Positions 1-9,400 are shown, counted from the stretch's first letter. The stretch: DNA of 14,852 nucleotides from Spirogloea muscicola (GCA_009602725.1 WELB01000024.1:246015-260866), one strand, 5' to 3'. Program-made: numbers and translations. The notes: generated by a model from the sequence alone, not told the origin.

Positions 1-168
1 CGATTGCCGTCCGGTATTCGAGCATCAGTTAGTGACCTCTATGTGCTGACTCGTGGTTACTGAGCGGGTCAGCTTAGCAGCAGGTGACGTACACTTGTCA
101 ATGTGCTTGCCTTTGTACTTCCCACACATGGCCTCCCCATCTCTTGATACACACGCATTATCCTGCTT
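1..168 (+). mobile_element. Family B non-LTR retrotransposon, 3' end (last 20 codons and 3' UTR)
   Basis: From position 4 the plus strand reads 19 codons ending IRASVSDLYVLTRGY, with a TGA stop at 61-63. The same C-terminus ends the minus-strand copies at 13045 (ASLSDLYVLSRRY) and 14462 (ISDLYVLTRGY), and is related to the end of the large A element (SLSDLQLLSRGY). The 3' UTR follows: GGGTCAGCTTAGCAG at about 67-81, then a stretch shared almost base for base with the reverse complement of 1857-1936. The copy runs off the left edge, so its upstream extent is unknown. Its 3' end, near 165, is judged only from where similarity stops. Confidence 0.75.
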
Positions 169-224
169 ATGCCGGTCAAAAAGAATGGCATTGTTTTTGG
201 AGCAGGCTCCTTGGCCTATTTGGC

Positions 225-338
225 TCCACCCTCCACCCACAACCGCAAGGCCAGTGTAGCCTGAGACTGCTATTGCTGCTCTCCCCCTCCACCCTTGACC
301 CCCAAGACCAGTGTAGCCTGGAATTGCTAGTTTCTCAC
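225..338. repeat. Imperfect 57-bp tandem duplication
   Basis: CCAGTGTAGCCTG occurs at 251 and again at 308, and the CTCCACCC-rich sequence before it is also repeated with the same 57-bp offset. There are two units with several mismatches. The rest of 169-410 shows no gene; it could be a longer B 3' UTR or unrelated spacer. Confidence 0.6.
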
Positions 339-410
339 CCTCTCACCTTTACCCGCCGCTAGCCTGGCCGGTACCCGCCTTCGCCCGTCATGGTGGGTCA
401 TCCCCATCAG

Positions 411-1141
411 AAGAAAGTGCTCGCCCATTTAGGATAGGGGCTGGAGAAACCAGCCTAAAAAAGAATGAACAGAGTCCGAGAAGGGGGCCAGGGGAAGCGC
501 TAAGAAAAACAAGCACACAAAGAAACAAAGCAGCCACGAATCACTCACTAACCCCTGCTAAGCAGCCGCATATCAGAGATGCTAGGCTCCTGGAAGGAGT
601 CCCCTGGCCAGAGCCAGAGGCAGCAGCGAGGGCTCTGCCCTCGCCTCTGGCCGCGCTTTCTTCTGCCAGCACGAAGGTGCAGCGCGCGGGCCATAGACCT
701 CTGCAGCGAGACGGCCAGGCGCATACGATTCACTTCAGAGCGGGCCTTAGAGCTTTTCGGCTTCTCTTCGAGGCTTTTTTGAGCTGTTCGAGCAATGGTA
801 CATGAAGACTGATTGCCGATGTCGATCGACGACGCGGCGGCATCTGCTCACTTACCTGACCGGGGCCGAGCTGGAAGTGCCGTGGTTGTGAATCCTAGTT
901 CACATTGAATTGATAGGTGACGTGCCTGGAATGTCCACGTGTGCAGCCACCTCACATGCCTTGTCAGACCGACATCAGTAAGCCACCGACGGGATATCTC
1001 ATGACAGGCTTTCGCATCCTCCGCGGTCTCGAGCTCCTGCGGTCTGGAGCTCGAGCCACTGAGCGCCAAACGCCCCGTGGACGCTGATGGCAATGGGGAA
1101 CTCCTCCTCCCGCGGATGGTCAGCATACTTCACCTCCTCAC
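411..1141 (-). pseudogene. Family A retrotransposon, 5'-truncated and interrupted copy
   Basis: Three blocks match the large A element in the same strand and order. Block 1 is the 3' tail (411-547), with the GGCTGG/CCAGCC hairpin at 439-455. Block 2 is the C-terminal coding end (548 to about 733), which includes RMRLAVSLQRSMARALHLRAGR and ends LLSRG; the final Tyr codon has become a TAG stop. Block 3 is an RLE segment (about 1035-1141) reading KYADHPREEEFPIAISVHG, matching KYADHPPEDEFFPLAIDIHG in the large copy. About 240 extra bases lie between blocks 2 and 3, and the frame changes near a short GAGCTC duplication. All upstream domains are missing, which is typical of a dead-on-arrival LINE insertion. 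The 5' end is about 1141, where family B sequence begins soon after. Confidence 0.85.
745..1030. other. Unassigned segment interrupting the truncated A copy
   Basis: This segment sits where the complete A element has only about 75 bp between the WLEL and RMRLAV codons. I find no match to it elsewhere in the window. On the minus strand it contains CAGGTAAGTGAG (about 844-856), which fits a eukaryotic 5' splice donor. That could be chance. It may be an insertion into the A copy, or sequence that has diverged beyond recognition. Confidence 0.4.
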
Positions 1142-1149
1142 CTCGAGCA

Positions 1150-1351
1150 CCGAAGGGGACTTGCGTGTCTTAGATTAATGGACGGCCGAAGTGGCCAAGT
1201 ACAACGGCAAGCACACCTGATGACATACGTTACCCACTGCAACCTGATTAGCCAAGCAACACTGGGTCAACACATAGACGTCGCCAACCAATGCCTGAAT
1301 ACTTGATGGCAACTTCGAAGCCCTTCCGCCACCAGATAGTGATCGCCCAGC
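1150..1351 (-). mobile_element. Family B retrotransposon 3' end, first segment of a split copy
   Basis: The minus strand reads SSIQALVGDVYVLTQ, the degenerate B C-terminus, followed by the B 3' UTR; GTGGCCAAGTACAACGGCAA on the plus strand (from about 1191) is the shared UTR core. The normal TAC TGA ending has mutated, so the stop is lost. The B sequence reads through GAAGCCCTTCCGCCACC and stops at TCGCCCAGC (1343-1351), where A-tail sequence takes over. B resumes at 1788 with the same nine bases. Confidence 0.7.
1343..1351. repeat. 9-bp direct repeat, left copy (candidate target-site duplication)
   Basis: TCGCCCAGC here and at 1788-1796 flanks the A-tail array. Uninterrupted B copies have the sequence once (for example GAGCTCGCCCAGCTTTCTGG at about 14549), so the second copy here is explained by duplication during insertion. 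Confidence 0.7.
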
Positions 1352-1787
1352 AGCGGCTGCTCAACAGGGGACATTGAAGGGCCAGTGGCCACTTGACTAG
1401 CAGTGAGCTCCAGCGCCTTTCCTGGTCAGGGGATCCGCTACCAGCAAACTACTTTCTCTGATCTGCGGCTGCTCAACAGGGCTTACTGAGTGCCTCGTAG
1501 CTACTTGATTTACTGTGTGCTTTAGCGCTCTTCAAGGCCATTCGAACATTGTAAATTTTCTTTTCTGGGCTGTCCATTCTTTTTTGGCTGGCTTCTGCCA
1601 GCCCCTCTCTTCTATGGGCGAGCTCATCTCACAGCCATCGCCCTTTACTGGAAGCGTCTTACCCGAGCTCGCGCTTGGCCACTTGAGTCCCTAGATGCTT
1701 CGGTCCTGTCCTGGCACCTTCGACATTTCATTCATTCCCTTCTTTTGGGCTGGCCAATCAAAGCCATCTAAAGGAACCGTCTTTCGC
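1352..1787 (+). mobile_element. Tandem array of family A 3' tails inserted into a B copy
   Basis: At least two A C-terminal ends occur in direct tandem. The first reads RLLNRGH with TGA at 1375-1377. The second reads FSDLRLLNRAY with TGA at 1487-1489, followed by A 3' UTR. A hairpin GGCTGGC-TTCT-GCCAGCC lies at 1586-1603, followed by ATGGGCGAGC. A third, more decayed tail includes TTTTGGGCTGG (about 1743-1753) and ends at CTTTCGC (1781-1787). The array is bounded by the direct repeat TCGCCCAGC (1343-1351 and 1788-1796), as expected of a target-site duplication. No upstream A coding sequence is present. Confidence 0.75.
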
Positions 1788-1835
1788 TCGCCCAGCTTTC
1801 TGGGGCAAAAGCATCTGGGGGGAAGGTGGAGGGCG
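1788..1835 (-). mobile_element. Family B retrotransposon, second segment of the split copy
   Basis: TCGCCCAGCTTTCTGGGGCAA continues the B coding sequence broken at 1351. On the minus strand it reads LLPQKAGRA, matching HAFHQKAGRAL in the copy at 13045. Recognisable B sequence fades by about 1835. Confidence 0.6.
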
Positions 1836-1856
1836 CAAACGGGCGCCCCGGGGGGG

Positions 1857-1936
1857 GAAATGCGTGTATATTAAGAGATGGGGAGGCCATGTGTGGCCAA
1901 GTACAGAGGCAAGCACATTGGACAAATGTACCCCAC
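1857..1936 (-). mobile_element. Family B 3' UTR fragment
   Basis: The sequence around AAGAGATGGGGAGGCCATGT and the following GGCCAAGTACAGAGGCAAGC nearly matches the reverse complement of 85-165, the UTR of the B copy at the left edge. It follows a C/G homopolymer junction (1845-1858). No coding sequence is attached. Confidence 0.75.
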
Positions 1937-2984
1937 ACCCCCCCCCAAAAGGCACTCGCGCTCAACGCAACCATGCTCACCATATACATTTGCCCTTCTC
2001 ATTCCTCAGCCCTTCTTTCTTAGTGGCTTCTTATATTGCATCCTAAATGATGCTCCACTTTCCGCAGTCGTAACCTCCCTCTCAAGCCAGGTAGGGTTAT
2101 TGGCCACTTAGATCAGGCCCCATAGCAGCATTCATACTTAGAGCGCACCACAGACTCAGATACGCTTGCTGTCCAGGAACGTCGTGCTGCTGCTCAAGAA
2201 TGGGCTCAAGTGACATCCACTCACACATGCACCTTCCGCCTTCTCTTCCCTCAGCCTTAAGTCCAACCCTTGGCACATCACAGAGATTTGACACAGGCAA
2301 CGATCTGCAACGAGCTTGTCTGAAGGTGTGTAGATCCGCCCAGCGGTGGCAGGAGCAGTATTAGTACACTCTCATGCTTCTGAGTCTTGTCCTGCTCAAG
2401 TGTTGCGCATGCTTACAACACTGCCTCAGCCGTTTGGCACTAAATTGCAGGTACATGATGATGAGACATTGGCTTGTGCAGGCAGTGTCAATGAGCGACG
2501 GCCTACTGGGACGCTTGAATGCATTGTCAGGCTTTCCTGAATGACTGGTCATTTGTCAAGGATCTCAATCAGCAGTAGCCTCCATGACCTTGTTTGGCCC
2601 ATCTCATGTACACCAAGTGTCATGCGTAGGGCGCTGTGCTGACTATTCAGGCCAGTCTTGTCTGGCATGTCTGGCATGTCTAGCCTCCCTTAGCCTCTTC
2701 CATGTTTGTTACCAATTTGGTTTGACGAGTCTCGAAGTGCGCTATCACATCCATCACTACAAACTGCCTAGCATACGGGCAGGTTCGCCTCGTGAGTGAG
2801 CTAGCATTGTTGCTACCAACTCTAGCCTATGGCCAGCAAAATCTTGATTGCTTGTTGACATCCTACTTCCTACACACTGCTGGTGACTCACTCGAGGAGT
2901 TGGTGACATTTGTCACCAACCCAGCATTTGTGGTACGCACTTTGTCACGTCAGGGTTTGAGATGGTAAAGAAGGCCATGCAGGC
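1937..2984. other. No gene supported; low-similarity spacer
   Basis: Open frames here are short (under about 80 codons) and match nothing in the window. GGCATGTCT is repeated in tandem near 2665-2685. The segment lies just upstream, in orientation, of the decayed B copy that becomes recognisable at about 2985, so it may contain more decayed B reverse transcriptase. I could not align it to the A RT domain convincingly. Confidence 0.4.
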
Positions 2985-3998
2985 ATCTAGGACGCGACGC
3001 ACTTTCAGTCAGGAAGAGTCTCAGCGAAGGACCCTGATGTAGCGAGTTGCAGTCTGAGCTCCGTGATGAGGCCTCCCAGGAAGAGTTATCAACAGCGCTT
3101 GAGCTCAACAACAGCGCTTCCATGAGCGCGCGGTTGTCCAGCAGCTGCGCGCAGCCATCACCGCTGGCACTGGCGCCTTGAGCCACACCAGGAGCTGCCG
3201 ACTGGGTCGCACGCTTTGCCATTCCAACGCCTTCACGATTTAGCACCACAGGCCTTCTAGACGCTCTTTGAGTGTTTCCAGGCCTACCCCACCTGTTTGA
3301 TTTGACTTCGCCAGTGCTAAGTGCAGCTCTCGCATGGAGGGTGGAGACCTCGCCAAGCACATGCTGCGATGCCCAATGGCCCTTAAAGTGTTGGGCTTTC
3401 ACAACCTCCTTCGAGATGCCCTAGCAGGCTTGAACGAGATGCTGGCTTCCGCGCAAGCTTGGAGGTAAAGCACATCATGCTGTCACCATGGACGCCCAGG
3501 GACGTCTTTCAATGTCGCACCCAAGGCAATGTGGGTGTACAAAAGCTGCAGCAGACACATGCCTTGCTTGACATGGAGCCACACAGAGGCCCTGCGTTGA
3601 TCAACATTGTTGGCCACGCAGTGGATACTGCTCAGCAAAAGAATCTGCAGCACCAATACGACTAACCTCCTTGATGATGTCCTACCAGCTGCGATTAATA
3701 TCTATGGTCGATTGATAGTCCAATTCACACCTTACTCGAGAGTATTGCTACTCTGCATCTGCACGATATGAGGATGTGCTTGTGGCGAAGGTGGGCTTGC
3801 CATCAGCATCTCTGTCATTCTTCGCAGTATTGCTCGTCAGTCTGTCTGCAGCGGCTCAGGCTCATGCTTTGGACAAGAAAACTGGGCGAGCTACAATTGG
3901 GGCCAGCGGAGCTTTACATATGCCGTCCCTCATGCGGACATCGCCTACAGACCTCTACATGCTGGCCCGTGATGATCGAGCGGGTTGGCATAGCAGTG
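2985..3998 (+). pseudogene. Family B retrotransposon, decayed RLE end
   Basis: Frameshifted plus-strand segments line up in order with the A protein. ATPGAADW (about 3184) matches SSPGAAAW, and a run ending FPGLPHLFD follows as LLGLPPP does in A. GGDLAKHMLRCP (about 3340) matches GELAAHVLRC, the H and last C of the RLE zinc knuckle, followed by HNLLRDAL for HDRLRDAM. INIVGHAV and NLQHQYD (about 3600-3660) match IAGHAV and KLQHYSDY of the other B copies. VLPAAINIYG (about 3680) matches LLPAAVDTFG. The end, AQAHALDKKTGRA through TDLYMLARDD (about 3865-3975), matches AQAHAFHQKAGRA through SDLYVLSRRY. Several stops and frameshifts make it non-functional. The first 180 bases are assigned with less confidence. 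Confidence 0.75.
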
Positions 3999-4000
3999 GA

Positions 4001-4165
4001 GAAGGCGGAGGGGAAGGGGGGGTGTGCGCAGTCGCTGGGGGAGCTGGATCCCAACACCCTGATCACCGCATCGGTGCAACGGCTCCGCCGGCACCAGGGT
4101 GACCAGGGTGTTGGGGTCCAGCTTCCCCAGCGACTGCGCACTGCCTCCCCTTCCCCTCCCCCTTC
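4001..4165. repeat. Inverted repeat, about 67-bp arms with 30-bp spacer
   Basis: The left arm (4001-4067) and right arm (4098-4165) are near-perfect reverse complements: GTGCGCAGTCGCTGGGG near 4024 pairs with CCCCAGCGACTGCGCAC near 4125, with few mismatches. The arms begin right after the decayed B copy. Each arm can be read as QSLG-LDPNTL, but in opposite strands, so the DNA palindrome explains the apparent protein similarity. Confidence 0.85.
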
Positions 4166-4194
4166 TCTTCGCCCGACGCTGACGCTGCTTCGCC

Positions 4195-5004
4195 TGCAGT
4201 TGGCTGCAAGGAAATGGCCTGAAGGGCTGCCCAGGCTGCCCAGGCCTGATTCTAGATGTTCGGCTACGGCGAGAAGCGGAGACACAGGCTGGACAGTGAA
4301 GAACGTCGCAGATCGCGAGCTCGTGGAAGCCTGGAATTCCGAGAGTAAGCCAGATCGGCAGACCTCCTAGCACCTCGGAGGGCGTGGAGGGTGCAGCCCC
4401 GTTTGGCTCCTGTGCTCCAAGTGAGCATGCGGCCGCCCCTCCACCACCCGCAGCAGCCCGCTGGCGTTCGCGGCCATGCGTCCCTCACCCCGCTATCTTG
4501 CTGCCTCCCTCGGGCTCTGCTCCTTCGTCGTGCAGGTTGCAGATCCTGGAGCTGCAGATCCTGACGCGGCACGAAGCTCAAGTCCTTGGCGCCCCGAGGA
4601 GGTTGTATGAGAAGGACGTGTGCTTCGTGTACCGTGTCAGGACCTGCAGCTCCAGGATCTGCAGCCTGCACGGCGAAGGAGGGAAAGAGCTCCCAACGAG
4701 CCAGAGAGATAACGGGGTCAGGGACGCGCGGGCGTGAACGCCAGCAGGCTGCTGCGGGTGGCGGAGGGGCGGCCGCACGCTCACCTCGAGCACAGGAGCC
4801 GGGCTTCCCAGGCCACCGCCAAGCAACACGGGGTGCTAGGATTTCTGCCAACCTGGCCCTTCCCCTCGGACTTCCAGGCTTCCACGAGCTCGCAGTACGC
4901 CATCCCTTTCACTGCCAGCTTTCTCTCTTTGCTATTTGCCGCAGCCGAACGTCTGGGACCAGGCTCTGGCGTCTCTCGGAATCTGGTCCTTGCAGACGAC
5001 TGCA
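4195..5004. repeat. Large palindrome, two 393-bp inverted arms with 24-bp spacer
   Basis: The left arm is 4195-4587 and the right arm 4612-5004, with the axis near 4599. Matching landmarks include GAGCTCGTGGAAGCCTGGAA (left, about 4317) against its complement near 4883; CATGCGGCCGCCCCTCC (left, about 4425) against GGAGGGGCGGCCGCACG near 4764; and CAGATCCTGGAGCTGCAG (left, about 4539) against CTGCAGCTCCAGGATCTG near 4642. Most positions match, with scattered substitutions and small indels. Open frames in both orientations, up to 195 codons, are palindrome shadows. No transposase is present. A foldback-type element or an inverted local duplication would fit. Confidence 0.85.
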
Positions 5005-5138
5005 CACGATGCACGGCTCAGCTTAGTCAGCACCGCGTGGAGATAACATGCGGCTGCCATTTGCGAGCGAAGCGACTGTAAAAGCCAGCAAGGTGCATAC
5101 AGCGGGTTCATGACTACATTAGCGGAGAAGGAGGGGAA

Positions 5139-5176
5139 GGGGGGGGGGGGGGGGGCGGGGGGGGGGGGGGGGGGGG
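5139..5176. repeat. Poly-G tract
   Basis: A G homopolymer is broken by a single C at 5156. It encodes poly-Gly/poly-Pro in spurious frames and can form G-quadruplexes. Confidence 0.95.
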
Positions 5177-5640
5177 CGCGCCGCTCGCCGTGGTGCTCGA
5201 GCCACCAGTTACGGAGCACTGTCGCAGCATCGACGCCGCGGCGGGGCCGCAGCCGCGCTTCAGGCGAAGGTTCTTCACGCGCCCGCGGGCGCTCTCCGCT
5301 GGCGGCAAGCCGTCCGCCTTGCGCAGCATCACTGGGACTGAACCTGCACGCAGGCAGAGGAAGCGGCAGCAGCGGCGGCCTGGCGCAAGCACCGGCGGCG
5401 ACAGCGGCGAGGCGCGGGGCCGCAAACCTGGCCTGGCGTCCGTCTCCGAGACGACGCCGACGGGCGCGGCCGTGCGGCGGCCTGCAAGCAGAGAAACGAA
5501 TGGAGTGTGGTGGTGAGTGACGGAGGGCCTGTGGCAGAGAGGGGCCGCTGCGGCGAGCGCGAGGATCGTGGCGAGCGTGGCGAGGCCGGGGGGGTGCGTT
5601 GGGTGATGCGTGGGTTGGGCAGAGCGAGAGGATGGCGGGA
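5177..5640. other. GC-rich segment, no gene supported
   Basis: Several overlapping frames are open because the segment is very GC-rich. The minus frame from an ATG near 5328 (MLRKADGLPPAESARGRVKN) has fairly ordinary composition for about 50 residues before running into poly-Pro from the poly-G tract. I recognise no domain and call no gene; a first exon on the minus strand cannot be excluded. Confidence 0.3.
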
Positions 5641-5952
<312 letters not shown>

Positions 5953-6174
5953 ATGCAGGGCGGGCAGAACACAACCCTCGATGAACACAACCCTCGAACA
6001 CAACCCTCCCCGGCGGGCTCGGCAAAGAAAGACAGACACGATTTAATGAGAAGGAAGATGACAATCAAAAGCGAAAGGGTCGTTCAATAGTCGATGGATG
6101 TGAGTAGCTCTTCCAAAAAAGGGCCGAGAACAGCCTAAAAGGAGTAAACAGCAATTTGACGGTTAGTGAGGGGA
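5953..6174. other. Spacer with a possible degraded A-tail fragment
   Basis: No gene is seen. ACAGCCTAAAAGGAGTAAACAG (about 6130-6151) resembles the CCAGCCTAAAAAAGAATGAACAG part of the A tail at 450-472, but the match is too short for a firm call. Confidence 0.3.
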
Positions 6175-6326
6175 AGGCTTGTATCGTGTGATGTGAGGGC
6201 CAGAGCCGGAAGTGCGAAGGCAGCACATGTACAGATGTGATTCTGCCTGCTGCTAAGCCGACCCCGCTCAGTCACCCTCCGGTCAGCCCGTGGAGACTGC
6301 CAGTTGGTGCCCGGATACTGGACTAT
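6175..6326 (-). mobile_element. Family B 3' end, first segment of a B copy split by two A insertions
   Basis: Read on the minus strand, the last coding bases run to a TGA at 6268-6270, followed by CGGGGTCGGCTTAGCAGCAGG. This matches the stop and start of the 3' UTR at 61-84 (TGAGCGGGTCAGCTTAGCAG). The UTR continues to about 6175 with the ACATGTACAGATGTG core. The coding part ends at GGATACTGGAC (about 6313-6323), where the tail of the large A element begins. B sequence resumes beyond the A element at 9667. Confidence 0.65.
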
Positions 6327-6332
6327 TACAGA

Positions 6333-6475
6333 AGAAAGGGCTCGCCCATTGAGGATAGGGGCTGGACAAGCCAGCCCAAAAAAGAATGAACAAAGAACGA
6401 GAAGGGGGCCAGAGGAAGCCAGAGGAAGCGCTAAGAAACCAAAGCACACAAAGAAAGAAAGCAGCTACAAATTAG
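6333..6475 (-). other. 3' UTR of the A element with conserved hairpin
   Basis: The tail follows the TGA stop. On the plus strand GGGCTGG (6359-6365), loop ACAAG, CCAGCCC (6371-6377) forms a perfect 7-bp stem. The same hairpin with different loops occurs in the A tails at 438-456, 1586-1603, 9796-9814 and 9893-9911, and in weakened form at 14255-14274. In LINEs such 3' structures often serve as the RT's template recognition site; that role here is inferred. Confidence 0.75.
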
Positions 6476-9400
6476 TCAGTAACCCCTGCTAAGCAGCTGC
6501 AAATCAGAGAGGCTAGGGTCCTGGAAGTGGGTCCCCTGGACAGAGCCAGAGGCAGCAGCGAGGGCTCTCCCGGCACGAAGGTGCAGCGCACGGGCCATGG
6601 ACCTCTGCAGCGAGACGGCCAAGCGCATGCGATACACTTGCGCCAGCGACCCGGCTGCAGGAAAGTCTACCGGTTCACCATGGAAGCGACGGGCGATTGC
6701 GTGGCGGGCGAGCTGGTTAAGTAGCTCAAGCCACCGAGCGCCCAGTGCCCCATGGATGTCAATTGCCAACGGGAAGAACTCGTCTTCCGGTGGATGGTCG
6801 GCGTACTTGATCTCTTTTGCCCGAGCGGCGCAGGCGACCGCATACCCAGCCTTGGTGGCAGACTGGGCTGGGTGGGAGCGGTCAAATGCGTCGGTAGTCA
6901 CCACATCCAGAAGCAGACGTGGCCCGCCGGCCTGTGGGGTGGCCACCAGGTCGACGCGACGAGCGTGGAGACCGTCGGCCCTGGCCTGGAGCGGCATGAT
7001 GCCGGAGTGCTCCGCTGCCACCGCGAAGCCAGCCTCCACCAGGATGCTGTGCATCGCGTCCCGGAGGCGGTCGTGGGCCGCCGTCCTCTCGCCGCCATGG
7101 GAACAGCGCAGGACGTGAGCAGCCAGCTCGCCAGGCTTGGCCCCTCGCTCGCCACACTGGCATTGACGCACGCCCTGGAGGCATGGAGGCGGCAGCCCCA
7201 GGAGCCGGTGGACGGCAGTGCGAAACACCTCATCTGGGAGGGTCAGGGCGTCAGTGATGGGGAGTGCCTGGAGCCACGCCGCTGCCCCCGGGGAGGAGGC
7301 CGAATGTAGTCTCGCGCGCCCGCGCAGGTCAGCCTCAGGAAGCTGCAGCACGGCGGTGGTGTAGGCGGCCTTGTCGACGACGGCCGCGAAGCGCGCTTGG
7401 ACGCGCAGGTCAGCGGTGTGCGCGAGGTGCGCAAAGGAGACCGCCTGGCCGGCCATGTCGGGGTGCGCCGCGAGCAGCTCCTGGTGGGCGGTGCGAAGCG
7501 CCACCTGGAACGGCAGCGCGCCTTTGTCCACCTCCACCACCGCCTGCTCCAGTGCACGCCGGCCATGGACCATGAAGCGCTGAGCCACGGAGGCGGCAGT
7601 CTGCGCCCAGCTGCCGAGGTATGCAGCCCGGCATGAGCGGACGAGCGGGCGCAGGCCGAGACCCCCGTGGCTGATGGGTAGCGCCGCCTGGTGGATAGCG
7701 GCTGGCGACTGGGGGAAGCCCTGGTGGCGGACCAGGGCCGCCAAGCTCGCCACCATGCCCGCGTCGAAAGTCGCGTACGCCGCCAATGCCTCTGGGGACG
7801 GCGGGGTGGCCCGCGTCAAGTACTGGGGCCGCTGCCCGATGGCCTTGGTCAGCATGGCCAAGGACAGCTGCATATCCTCCAGCTCGGGGAGCCGGGCCGC
7901 GGGCTGAAGGTGCTCCGCGAGGCGGGCTCGCAGCTGCCCCTCCACGAAGGCTGGCGTGCCGATGGGGACTCCCAGGAGGGTGAAGCCGTCTGCCGGAGTC
8001 CGGCAGCCCGGGGGCAGCGCCAGGGTGGGTAGGATCACGCCAGGGGACCAAGCCGCGCACTTCGCCGGCCGGATGGTCAGGCCGAGGGTGGCCAGCTGCT
8101 GCGTGAAAGTAACGAAGGCCGCCGCCACGTCTTCCGGAGGGCCGACGATGGTGGTGTCGTCCGCGTAGGTGGGAAGAAGGACTCCTGGGTGGGCCGCAGC
8201 GGTAGCCTGCAGAGCCCGGTTGTGCGCGAGCGCAAAGAAGAAGCCGGCGAGGGGGTCCCCTTGCCGCGTGCCCGAGCGGGACTGCAGGACCTCCACCTGA
8301 TCACCCCCTGTCCACCAGAGGAGGTCGCTGGGCTGACCGTACCCCAAGCGGAAAGGGACCAGGGAGGGGAAGGAGGCCCGGAGCTCCTCCGCAATGCAGG
8401 CGCGCTCCACGGTGTTGAAGGCGTTTGCCACGTCGACGGCAAGCACCAGCCAGCTCGGGTGCTGGTCCAAGGTTGCACGGACCCCGTGGACGACGGCCTC
8501 ACCCCCACTCCGCAGCCCCGCGCCGTACTGGTGTGGCGCCATGTGCACCTGCGCCGGCCCCGCATGCTGCTGCCAGAGTACGCGACTCACCAGGCGGTAC
8601 AGGACCTCCCCAATGGCAATGGGTCTGACCCCCCCGCTCGGCTTGTCGAGGGCGAGCAGCGTGCTGGCGCACAGGACGCCACGGATGCTGGCCGGCACAT
8701 TGTCCCTGGCCAGGTGCTGGCAGATCTGCAGCAGCGCGTTGAAGTCCGCCGCCTCGCCCTCGAGGAAGATCTCCCGCAGGTGCTCAGTGAGCATGCGGGA
8801 GGGACCGCCGGCGGCTGCGCGACGGCTGGTCTGGAGAGCCTTCTTGAGGGCGTCGGCTTCCAAGACCACCGCCTCCGGCGGGGTGAACGCGGCCAACCAC
8901 GGTGGCAGGGAGGAGCTGGCCGGGGGGTGGAGGGAGTCCAGGGCCGCCCGAGTGGCCGCATTGGTCGGCGCCAGCATCGCATCGTCCAGGGCCTGCACCG
9001 CCCGGGAGAGCTCACCCGCGTGGCCGTAGCGAAAGAGCCCTGCGGACGCTGGCGGCCCGGGCGTGTGTTGCCCCTCGGCCACCACGGTTGGCCGCGGACG
9101 CCGCCACGGCTGCGTCGTGCCTGGCCAGGAGCTCCTCCCAGTGCCCGCTCTCGAACAAGTGGACGCGCTCCAAGAGGGGCTGCTGGCCCTGCTTGCGGCT
9201 GTCGGGAGAGACCCGCCCGAGCAACAACCGGGGGAAGAGGATGAATAACTTCCACGCCGCCTCGTCCCTGTGGTCCGCGACAATCCGCTGCGTAACCGGG
9301 CGGAGCGCGCGGCGGAGGTGCGGGCGCGCCCAACGTGGCACGTGGCGGAGGAGCGGCAGGGCCGCCTGGCGGTGAACTGCGGCCAGGTCGAGGCCTGCCA

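Noticed and set aside
2440-2490. Possible RT catalytic centre (VHDDETL) upstream of the plus-strand B copy
   Set aside because: Only the two Asp residues are suggestive; flanking sequence does not align to RT, and the spacing to the RLE part differs from A by over 100 bp.
2950-3402. 150-codon minus-strand frame, similar to a plus-strand frame at 13638-13835
   Set aside because: Both are antisense to decayed B copies; the similarity is DNA-level B homology in opposite orientation.
4264-4851. 195-codon minus frame and 117-codon plus frame with similar sequences
   Set aside because: The similarity is explained by the inverted repeat; both are arms of one palindrome and show no recognised domain.
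8189-9244. 351-codon plus-strand frame and others antisense to the A element
   Set aside because: Shadows of a GC-rich coding region; the opposite strand carries clear RT and RLE motifs.
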